5,923 bases of DNA from Nitrospinota bacterium. Its GTDB lineage: Bacteria > Nitrospinota > Nitrospinia > UBA9942. The stretch covers positions 1 to 5,923 of the forward strand of contig JACRGN010000070.1 of the NCBI GenBank assembly GCA_016234205.1, in the 5' to 3' direction. Shown here piece by piece: positions 1 to 4,782 of the stretch. Position numbers and translations under genes: made by a program. The stretch's first letter is position 1; every line of letters starts with the position of its first letter. The notes below the pieces were generated by a model. That model was not told where the DNA came from, searched no databases, and saw nothing but the letters and a program-made list of their open reading frames with translations.

Positions 1-156
1 GGAAGAATTCCTGTTGCCTCAATTATAAATCATTATCGTTAAAGAATGAGTATTGAGGAGATACTTGACGGCTATCCAAACATAACCTCTGCACAGTTTT
101 TATTTATAATCATGAAGCCAGTGCGAAATAACCAATTTAGACAACTCACCCTTTAA
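1..156 (+). pseudogene. DUF433 antitoxin-like gene, C-terminal fragment with in-frame stop
   Basis: Reading from base 1, the frame gives GRIPVASIINHYR, a TAA stop at 40-42, then RMSIEEILDGYPNITSAQ in the same frame. Together these match the middle and end of DUF433 proteins, where a 'GTRIPV..ii' strand is followed by 'gmsieEIledYPnlt..q'. DUF433 proteins are small winged-helix-like proteins, usually the antitoxin partner of DUF5615/PIN-like toxins. The frame stays open to a TAA at 154-156, but nothing after about base 96 resembles the family. The gene enters from the left edge, so its start is not visible. The stop sits inside the domain, so I infer a dead copy. A restart at the ATG at 46 would give only 36 residues. 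It runs opposite to the other toxin-antitoxin remnants nearby. Confidence 0.6.
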
Positions 157-266
157 TGAGGTTTGCCATGATACACGTTTTTAAAGGTTTCCATTGCCTG
201 CTTCTTTACGGGGTGTTGGCGATGATGGCACCGGTGGGTTGAGATGGAACTGAAAAATATACAAGA

Positions 267-642
267 TTAAGTGGACAGAAAAGTTATGACTTCTTTAAGG
301 ACATCCTCAAGGTCAGTAACATTTGTTTCAACAATATTGTCTTCGCTCAAATGGTGCTTATGATGCTTGGGTACATCTTTCAGAGGAATCGGATGGTTGT
401 CGTAGCGGAAGAGCAACTGGTCTTCCTTCTGGTAATGATAGGCGTATTTGTATTTGACGGTCTCATCTCCCAACCTTGACAAACTCCTTAAAGTGGAGTT
501 CCGAGCCATCACGAAACGTTAAAACGCCCTTGATGAAGCCTATATTATGAGTGCGTTGGTCAAAAGAGATTTCACTGGAAGAGATCGCAGGGAAGGAGGA
601 GACAGTTTCTTCAATACGGCGGAAGTAGTCTGCTATGAGCAT
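267..642 (-). pseudogene. DUF6516/TumE-like toxin gene, broken by a one-base insertion
   Basis: From the ATG at 642-640 the frame encodes MLIADYFRRIEETVSS..., then FIKGVLTFRDGSELHFKEFV, and stops at 465-463 after 59 residues. The family continues in another frame: GDETVKYKYAYHYQ, then LLFRYDNHPIP, a His-rich stretch (KHHKHH) and TDLEDVLKEV, ending at 267. Joined, they give about 124 residues, a normal length. The shift lies at the CCC run at 469-471 (GGG on the coding strand); removing one base restores HFKEFVKVGDETVKYKY. The family (DUF6516, named TumE in toxin-antitoxin annotation) is a small presumed toxin with a 'fRYDNaphh' and His motif. The ATG overlaps the stop of the upstream 96-residue gene (633-642), as in a coupled pair. 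The downstream piece alone could begin at an ATG at 512, but it would lack the N-terminal half. I infer inactivation. Confidence 0.72.
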
Positions 643-923
643 AGCTCGATCTTCATAAGTCGTGACAGCTCGTCCTCCAGTCGCTTGAGGGTCTCGTATT
701 CACCCGACCATTCAACCGCCTCTAATTCGTTAAAAGGCAGGGAGTCGGGAGTTGCCTTTAAAAAGGTAGCCGTAGACATATTGTATTTCTTTTCAAAGAC
801 TGAAAGCTTTGCCTTTGTCTTCAGAATGCCGGTTTTCAGTTCGTTTTGCTCGGATTGAAGGGCTTGAATGACTATCGGCTTTATTGAAACGTTATCGTTT
901 GATTTTAATACAACCTGGTTCAT
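633..923 (-). CDS. Small charged helical protein, presumed partner of the TumE-like gene
   Basis: This 96-residue protein is intact. It starts MNQVVLKSNDNVSIKPIV, continues through a Lys/Glu-rich helical stretch (about residues 24-50, likely coiled coil) and has a motif VEWSGEYETLKRLEDEL near residues 69-85. The closing 'EW(A/S)GEYETLKRLEe.L' is one I associate with short proteins found next to DUF6516 genes in bacteria and archaea; that is recollection, not a search. The gene overlaps the start of the downstream TumE-like gene by 10 bp, so the two were probably translated as a unit. I infer an antitoxin or chaperone role, but no DNA-binding domain is obvious. No clear ribosome binding site precedes the ATG; the sequence before it is AU-rich. 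It is the only open gene of the left cluster. Confidence 0.65.
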   Translation of the reverse strand: MNQVVLKSNDNVSIKPIVIQALQSEQNELKTGILKTKAKLSVFEKKYNMSTATFLKATPDSLPFNELEAVEWSGEYETLKRLEDELSRLMKIELCS

Positions 924-934
924 ATATATAGAAA

Positions 935-963
935 TATTTACCAGAAGTGATTAGATAAGTCAA
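935..963 (-). promoter_or_regulatory. Possible promoter of the 96-residue/TumE-like pair
   Basis: On the - strand, TTGACT (963-958) is followed after 17 bases by TAAATA (940-935). The -35 matches 5 of 6 bases; the -10 is poor. The -10 ends 11 bases before the ATG at 923, so a transcript would have a leader of only about 5 bases. It lies within the tail of the DUF5615 remnant. Weak call. Confidence 0.25.
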
Positions 964-1120
964 CAATAAACTCCCTCCCCTGGTTGTCAAATTCTATCGT
1001 AATCTGAAAGTGTTTTCATTCTGACTCCAACGGCAGAAGTAACATTGTATCCACGCTCCGGAGTATCTTTGAAAGAATGGGGTCTACATCCTCATCAAGA
1101 TAGAGTTTGCGTTTACTCAT
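938..1120 (-). pseudogene. DUF5615 PIN-like toxin gene, frameshifted and truncated
   Basis: The ATG at 1120-1118 overlaps the TGA of the DUF433 gene as ATGA, the usual layout of this pair. The first frame gives MSKRKLYLDEDVDPILSKILR, which is the DUF5615 N terminus with its acidic 'LDEDV' motif (PIN-like nuclease core). The frame then drifts to a stop after SVDTMLLLPLESE. The true continuation, RGYNVTSAVGVRMKTLSDYDRI, is one frame away. Adding one G at the CC pair at 1058-1059 would restore 'LRERGYNV'. That frame meets a TGA at 989-987, and family-like residues (EFDNQGREF) reappear in a third frame, ending at a TAA at 940-938. Only about 60 codons of a family usually over 100 residues long remain, and the C-terminal acidic part is missing. 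I infer a dead toxin. Confidence 0.68.
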
Positions 1121-1406
1121 GAGGCGGGTTCAAACTGGCGATGGAGGTTTTCTTCGGTATTATCGGTTATATCCTCCATAATCTCGTCCATATTGTCATA
1201 ATAATAGGCAAGGGCATCATAGACCTTGGAGAGAGTAAGGTAAGAAAACTTTTCCACCATCTTTCTGGGGCAAGTCCAAGGTGAAGGACATAATGAACAA
1301 CCGAACGAACTGGGAACATGGTCCCAGTAATAACTGGACTCCCTCCACACACATTAGGGTCATGGGTAATATGTGGACGATAAATTTTAGGAGATACAAT
1401 TGGCAT
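1117..1406 (-). pseudogene. DUF433 antitoxin-like gene with a one-base frameshift
   Basis: From the ATG at 1406 the frame reads MPIVSPKIYRPHITHDPNVC, then GGSPVITGTMFPVRSVV, YVLHLGLAPE. This is the DUF433 N terminus ('dP.vcgGkPvI.GtripV..vv'). The C-terminal half, MVEKFSYLTLSKVYDALAYY, then YDNMDEIMEDI, is in the next frame and ends at the TGA at 1119-1117. The shift falls at the TTT run at 1262-1264 (AAA on the coding strand); one extra A would give LAPEKMVEKF and a protein of about 97 residues. DUF433 proteins are presumed antitoxins and autoregulators of DUF5615/PIN toxins. The canonical Arg of the 'GTRIPV' motif is Met here (GTMFPV). The paired DUF5615 gene starts at the overlapping ATG at 1120. 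Both halves are well preserved, so the lesion looks recent. Confidence 0.75.
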
Positions 1407-1412
1407 GTTTAA

Positions 1413-1440
1413 ATTCTATCAGAATTGAATAATATGTCAA
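1413..1440 (-). promoter_or_regulatory. Sigma-70-like promoter of the DUF433 gene
   Basis: On the - strand, a perfect TTGACA (1440-1435) is followed after 16 bases by TAGAAT (1418-1413), 5 of 6 to the -10 consensus. The ATG is at 1406, only six bases beyond the -10. Transcription starting at the usual distance would begin on or next to the ATG, giving a leaderless message. No Shine-Dalgarno sequence is present, which fits. Confidence 0.5.
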
Positions 1441-1443
1441 ACC

Positions 1444-1471
1444 TTTTCAAAATTCATTTTTCAAAATTCAT
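1444..1471. repeat. 14-bp tandem duplication in the divergent gap
   Basis: TTTTCAAAATTCAT occurs twice back to back and exactly (1444-1457 and 1458-1471). The second copy runs into a short palindrome, ATTCA-T-TGAAT (1466-1476). It sits between the - strand DUF433 promoter and the + strand promoter of the membrane-protein gene. Two identical direct half-sites could bind a regulator; equally it may be a plain slippage duplication in AT-rich DNA. Confidence 0.55.
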
Positions 1472-1499
1472 TGAATAATCTCTTACTATATTATAAAAT
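1471..1499 (+). promoter_or_regulatory. Likely promoter of the membrane protein/PCP_red unit
   Basis: TTGAAT (1471-1476), then 17 bases, then TAAAAT (1494-1499, 5 of 6 to the -10 consensus). The expected start point is about 1506, giving a leader of roughly 20 bases before the ATG at 1525. The -35 hexamer overlaps the right half of the ATTCATTGAAT palindrome, so a protein bound there would block the promoter. Confidence 0.45.
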
Positions 1500-1524
1500 A
1501 AAAATGCGGATTTTTTGAAATATT

Positions 1525-1962
1525 ATGGATGAACTTAAAACTAAAGAATTAATAAATAATCAAGGACGTTCCTCTAAATACCATCAGGCGTCTTATGTAT
1601 ATCTTTTAAATGCGGTTGTCTATTTCTTCATTGCCACATTCAGGATGCCTCCACACGATTTTGGTATGTGGAATTACCTTTTCTATACCCTCGGTATTAT
1701 TTTTATGATAATCTTCCCCTATCTAATATACAAAGAATACAGGATATTTACGGCAATACTATCTGTCATATACCTCATAAGGACTGTTGTTACATTGCTG
1801 GCAATACCCTATTACTCAATTCTGATGGTCTTTATGTTTATACTTCATGCCTTTACTTGTTTTATGCTGGCAAGGGCTGTGTGGGATATAAAGATATTGA
1901 ACATTATCCGCTCCACTGTCAAAGGTGAAGATAAGGTGGGCGGTGTTTTTCAAAAGGAGTAA
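1525..1962 (+). CDS. Four-helix inner-membrane protein of unknown function
   Basis: I do not recognise a family for this 145-residue protein. A polar N-terminal tail (about 1-20) is followed by four hydrophobic segments at roughly 23-39, 51-69, 73-93 and 97-118, and a charged, Lys-rich tail (about 121-145) that should face the cytoplasm together with the N terminus. Aromatic residues are frequent (Tyr, Phe, Trp), and an HDFGMWNY stretch lies in the first loop. No catalytic or metal-binding motif is evident. The ribosome binding site is weak. Only 4 bases separate its stop from the start of the tandem PCP_red gene, so the two are almost certainly co-transcribed. A membrane anchor or partner for that soluble protein is my inference. 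Confidence 0.8.
   Translation: MDELKTKELINNQGRSSKYHQASYVYLLNAVVYFFIATFRMPPHDFGMWNYLFYTLGIIFMIIFPYLIYKEYRIFTAILSVIYLIRTVVTLLAIPYYSILMVFMFILHAFTCFMLARAVWDIKILNIIRSTVKGEDKVGGVFQKE
1952..1959 (+). promoter_or_regulatory. Ribosome binding site fixing the start at 1967
   Basis: AAAAGGAG lies 7 bases upstream of the ATG at 1967-1969 and inside the last codons of the preceding gene. It decides between this ATG and an in-frame ATG at 1925, which lacks such a site and would add 14 residues overlapping the membrane-protein gene. Confidence 0.75.
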
Positions 1963-1966
1963 ATAT

Positions 1967-2542
1967 ATGACAGTTGATATCAAAGAAGAAGAGATTAAAT
2001 GGACTGATGATGCACTGAGACGGGTTGAAAATGCCCCTGACTTTGTCAGACCCGGCATCAAAAAGCTGATGATTAAAAGGGCTAAGGAGAGGGGTAAGAA
2101 AATCATAGACTCTGAATTCCTTACAGAAATAAGAAATGAATCCATGATGCTTGCCTCAAAGAGGATGAAAAAGATAGGTTTTGAGGAATTGAAGATGGAT
2201 GCCTTTGATAAGGCAAAAGAGAAACTAAAAAGTGTGCGAAAGAAGGAGGTAATAGACGATATAAAGGATTTTCTATCTAAAAGAACATCCAAAAATGAGG
2301 CAATAATTGAGAAGTTTCAACAGTATCTTGGAGATGATTCTCCTGTGATGGGGTGGACAAAAGAGGCAAGAGAGAGGTTGGAAAAGGTTCCGCCCTTTGT
2401 TAGAGAAATGGCAAAAAAGGCAATTGAGGAGCAGGCTAAAAAGAAAGGTTATCGCATGATAACTGCTGAGTTTTTAAAAGAGGTTTTTGATGAACTGATA
2501 CCAGCGGCAGCAAAGGAAAAATTTATGAATCAGCCAAAGTGA
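1967..2542 (+). CDS. Tandem PCP_red domain protein
   Basis: This 191-residue soluble protein carries two copies of the PCP_red domain (named from the protochlorophyllide reductase 57-kDa subunit; also the C-terminal domain of BchB/ChlB). Copy 1 is about residues 12-57: W12, then ALRRVENAPDFVR, a Lys/Arg-rich helix, then RGKKIIDSEFL. Copy 2 is about residues 130-178: W130, then ARERLEKVPPFVREMAKKAI, then KGYRMITAEFL. The shared pattern is W-x3-A-x2-R(L/V)-x3-P-x-FVR, then G-x3-I(D/T)-x-E-FL. Between them lies a charged helical linker (about 58-129). There is no Cys, so iron-sulfur binding is not expected. Free-standing PCP_red proteins occur in non-photosynthetic bacteria, where the role is unknown. 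The start is chosen from the ribosome binding site 7 bases upstream. Coupling to the membrane-protein gene suggests joint work at the inner membrane. Confidence 0.82.
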   Translation: MTVDIKEEEIKWTDDALRRVENAPDFVRPGIKKLMIKRAKERGKKIIDSEFLTEIRNESMMLASKRMKKIGFEELKMDAFDKAKEKLKSVRKKEVIDDIKDFLSKRTSKNEAIIEKFQQYLGDDSPVMGWTKEARERLEKVPPFVREMAKKAIEEQAKKKGYRMITAEFLKEVFDELIPAAAKEKFMNQPK

Positions 2543-2580
2543 GATTTGAAGTTATTAGTGTCAATTCGTGGCTAAATAGT

Positions 2581-3363
2581 TTAAAAGAAATTATAACCAA
2601 CCCCGGCAAATATCCTCGTATCTAAATTCTTAACATCACTTTCAACCGGTGACCCATCGTAATCAAGTGTCAGATTGAGAATGACTGCAAGATTCTTATA
2701 CAGGCTCTCTATTAATTTAAACTCACCCCTTATCCTGTGATTATTTGAACCTGAAAGAGATGGCAGGTATTCATCTTTAGTCACAAAACGTGCTGTCTTT
2801 GAAAACCTGTATGTATAATTTATTCCAATTCTCCCCTCGTGATAATAATCATCCTTTCTATTGCCATTAAAATCCTCCCCCTGCAAACCTACACCTGCCT
2901 CAAGAGACAAATCCTCATAAGAATCTTGTAATAATCTGTATCCATAACCAATTCCTATTGAAGATCGAAGGTTTAACCTCTGAAACTCATCATGTTTTAA
3001 TGTGCCAAGTAGATATGCATAATGACTCTCATTAAAAGCATGCGACCCCTTAAGCCTTCCTTCAGATGTCCTTACAGTAAGCGTCCTTGAATGCTCGCCG
3101 TAGTATAGATTACCGTCAAATCCGATACTATTTCCCCCTGAACCATAGAAAAGTTCAGTCCCTGTAAATATTGATGTGGTCTCGGCATTCCCAGTGGTTG
3201 ATGTAAGGCTGAACTGCAAAAGTGCATATTTGTTATCGCCTGATGTCCCTGCTGTGCCTACCTCTTCAAACTCATTATCAGCCTCTTCAGAAAAGACAGG
3301 CAGGACAAAAATGATAAAATTTAAAACAACACAAAATAAAGATATTAAACTCTTTTTAAACAT
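2581..3363 (-). CDS. DUF481-family outer-membrane beta-barrel protein
   Basis: This 260-residue protein has a clear signal peptide: KK at 3-4, a hydrophobic core at 5-22, and a likely cleavage after S25 (VFS, then EE). After an acidic, Gly/Ser-rich linker come alternating beta strands with family marks: FSLTSTTGNAETT (51-63), HDEFQRLNLRSSIGIGYGYR (124-143), LEAGVGLQGEDF (154-165), LDYDGSPVESD (233-243), and a C-terminal strand ending GVGYNFF. A terminal Phe is the usual recognition signal for barrel assembly by BAM. DUF481 (YdiY-like) proteins are putative outer-membrane barrels of unknown transport role, some salt-induced. TGGAGGG lies 3 bases before the ATG. The gene is convergent with the PCP_red gene across 38 bp with no obvious terminator hairpin, and it has its own promoter. 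Confidence 0.82.
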   Translation of the reverse strand: MFKKSLISLFCVVLNFIIFVLPVFSEEADNEFEEVGTAGTSGDNKYALLQFSLTSTTGNAETTSIFTGTELFYGSGGNSIGFDGNLYYGEHSRTLTVRTSEGRLKGSHAFNESHYAYLLGTLKHDEFQRLNLRSSIGIGYGYRLLQDSYEDLSLEAGVGLQGEDFNGNRKDDYYHEGRIGINYTYRFSKTARFVTKDEYLPSLSGSNNHRIRGEFKLIESLYKNLAVILNLTLDYDGSPVESDVKNLDTRIFAGVGYNFF

Positions 3364-3388
3364 TTACCCTCCATTAAAAATTTTTACT

Positions 3389-3417
3389 ATTATCTATGTC
3401 CATATCCATTATGTCAA
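3389..3417 (-). promoter_or_regulatory. Strong sigma-70-like promoter of the DUF481 gene
   Basis: On the - strand, TTGACA (3417-3412, perfect) is followed by exactly 17 bases and GATAAT (3394-3389, 5 of 6). The predicted start point is about 3382, giving a leader of about 20 bases that contains the GGAGGG ribosome binding site at 3372-3367. This is the best promoter in the window. Confidence 0.65.
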
Positions 3418-3501
3418 GAATAAAAATAGCGATGAAAAAATCTGTAGAATCTACTTGTAAATATTGTTAGACTTAAATAACGACAGGCACGGAATATAAA
3501 G

Positions 3502-3559
3502 CAGGTAAAGGTAGAGGCAGAGAAAAAATCTTTACCTTTACCTGTGCCTTTACCTTATC
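3502..3559. repeat. Hexamer-based inverted repeat (15-bp hairpin)
   Basis: The left arm (3502-3516, CAGGTAAAGGTAGAG) pairs with the right arm (3530-3544, CTTTACCTTTACCTG) over 15 positions, with a single G-T (G-U in RNA) pair and a 13-base loop. Each arm is a period-6 array: GGTAAA, GGTAGA, GGCAGA on the left; CTTTAC twice, CTGTGC, CTTTAC, CTTATC on the right, running to 3559. It lies between the divergent DUF481 and nicotinate phosphoribosyltransferase genes, beyond both ribosome binding sites. It is not followed directly by a T-run, so it is not a typical terminator for either gene. Confidence 0.7.
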
Positions 3560-3566
3560 TTTTTTC

Positions 3567-3590
3567 CTCTGTGTCTCAGTGCCTCAGTGG
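3567..3590. repeat. Three imperfect octamers
   Basis: CTCTGTGT, CTCAGTGC and CTCAGTGG stand back to back, a period-8 array with consensus CTCWGTGN. It directly follows the hexamer hairpin and ends 37 bases before the ATG at 3628, so it would lie near the start of the transcript or in the promoter of the downstream operon. Confidence 0.6.
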
Positions 3591-3627
3591 TTTAAAATTT
3601 TATTTTACTTAAAAGGAGAATAAAACT

Positions 3628-4782
3628 ATGTTTCACATAGCCACAGAAGAAGAGATAAAATCAGGCAAGACTACGGACATATATTTTGACCGCACTGTCA
3701 GGATACTCAAGGCAAAAGGTATTATCAAAAGGGCAAAGGCTGAGGTTCGCCTAAAAGGATTCCCGCAGGAGTGGAAGTGGGGTATCCTTTCAGGCATAGA
3801 AGAAGTAGCAGAACTCTTAAAAGGGCTTCCTGTAGATGTTTACTGCATGGATGAAGGGACTATATTTAATGAATATCAGCCAGTCATGGTAATTGATGGG
3901 ATATACACAGACTACTGCATTTACGAAACAGCACTTCTCGGGTTTTTGTGCCAGGCATCCGGCATTGCCACAAAATCTGCAAGATGCAGAAAGGCAGCAG
4001 GAGACAGATTACTTATAAGCTTTGGTGCAAGGAGGATGCACCCTGCCATTACACCGATGGTTGAGAGGAATGCCTTTATCGGAGGATGTAACGGTGTTTC
4101 AGCAATAAAGAGTGCTGAACTCCTAAAAGAAGACCCTTCAGGAACAATCCCACATGCCCTTGTCTTAATGATTGGAGACTCTGCCGAGGCAGTGAAGGCA
4201 TTTCATGAGGTAATAGAGCCGAAGGTAAAAAGGGTATGTCTTGTGGATACATTCTGTGATGAAAAGTTTGAATCTATAAAGGCTGCTGAGGTAATGGGTG
4301 ATAAACTATTTGGTGTCAGGATTGATACTCCGGGCTCAAGACGTGGAGATTTGCTTGAAATATGCCGAGAGGTCAGGTGGGAGCTTGATTACCGTGGATA
4401 TAAAAATGTGAAGATAATAGTAAGCGGCGGCATAAATGAAAATGAGATTGAAAGGTTGAATGATGTGGTGGATGGTTATGGTGTCGGAACGGCTATCAGT
4501 GCAGCATCCACAATAGATTTCTCTTTTGACATAATGGAGATTGAAGGAAAGCCCATTGCAAAGAGGGGGAAAAAATCAGGGAGCAAGCAGGTTTACAGAT
4601 GTAGAGCATGTTTTAAATACTCGGTGATACCCATCCATGAAAAGATTGGAAAGTGTAACTGCGGCGGTGAAAATGAAGCCCTCCTAAAGCCTCTTATTAA
4701 AGACGGGAAAATAGTTAGAACCCTCCCCAAACCGCAGGAGATAAGGAAATATGTATTGGAACAGTTAAAGAAGATTCAATGA
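3628..4782 (+). CDS. pncB: Nicotinate phosphoribosyltransferase, four-cysteine (archaeal-like) type
   Basis: The enzyme joins nicotinate and PRPP, with ATP hydrolysis, to give nicotinate mononucleotide, the entry step of NAD salvage in the cytoplasm. The 384 residues match the short form known from Thermoplasma. The N-terminal domain (about 1-115) is followed by the phosphoribosyltransferase barrel with SFGARRMHP (131-139, conserved Arg/His for PRPP), GTIPHA (172-177; H176 aligns with the His phosphorylated in this family), VDTF (206-209), IVSGGINENEI (264-274) and GVGTAIS (285-291, phosphate loop). The C-terminal domain has C325, C328, C343 and C345 (CRAC and CNC), the zinc-knuckle-like module of the Thermoplasma enzyme. 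The start follows AAAAGGAG by 9 bases. It ends in an ATGA overlap with thiL. Related phosphoribosyltransferases (quinolinate, nicotinamide) are less likely given the SFGARRMHP motif and zinc knuckle. Confidence 0.88.
   Translation: MFHIATEEEIKSGKTTDIYFDRTVRILKAKGIIKRAKAEVRLKGFPQEWKWGILSGIEEVAELLKGLPVDVYCMDEGTIFNEYQPVMVIDGIYTDYCIYETALLGFLCQASGIATKSARCRKAAGDRLLISFGARRMHPAITPMVERNAFIGGCNGVSAIKSAELLKEDPSGTIPHALVLMIGDSAEAVKAFHEVIEPKVKRVCLVDTFCDEKFESIKAAEVMGDKLFGVRIDTPGSRRGDLLEICREVRWELDYRGYKNVKIIVSGGINENEIERLNDVVDGYGVGTAISAASTIDFSFDIMEIEGKPIAKRGKKSGSKQVYRCRACFKYSVIPIHEKIGKCNCGGENEALLKPLIKDGKIVRTLPKPQEIRKYVLEQLKKIQ

Noticed and set aside
157..266. A gene between the left DUF433 fragment and the TumE-like remnant
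   Set aside because: Only short frames (for example a 23-codon one at 169-240) with no ribosome binding site or family resemblance. I see no feature there.
547..858. 103-residue open frame on the + strand
   Set aside because: It is the antisense of the 96-residue gene and the TumE-like remnant, which have family-like sequence on the - strand; its own translation is Ser-rich and unlike any family.
267..1406. Frameshifts as sequencing errors in homopolymers
   Set aside because: Not fully excluded, but the affected runs are only 2-3 bases, while longer runs in the right half (seven G at 5027-5033) are read in frame and four long genes are intact. Clustering of lesions in toxin-antitoxin genes fits real decay better.
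1925..1966. Upstream in-frame ATG extending the PCP_red protein by 14 residues
   Set aside because: It has no ribosome binding site, overlaps the previous gene, and the ATG at 1967 has AAAAGGAG at ideal spacing.
1816..2292. 158-residue open frame on the - strand
   Set aside because: It lies opposite two well-supported genes; its Ser/Phe/Leu-rich translation is the typical antisense of Lys/Glu-rich codons.
2543..2580. A bidirectional terminator between the PCP_red and DUF481 genes
   Set aside because: No stem of useful length or T-run is visible in these 38 bases.
3176..3460. 94-residue open frame on the + strand
   Set aside because: It is antisense to the DUF481 signal peptide region and runs through that gene's promoter; no family resemblance.
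3502..3559. The hairpin as an intrinsic terminator
   Set aside because: It lies between divergent genes, upstream of both, and its arm is not followed directly by a T-run; the T-stretch at about 3560-3565 is too far from the stem.
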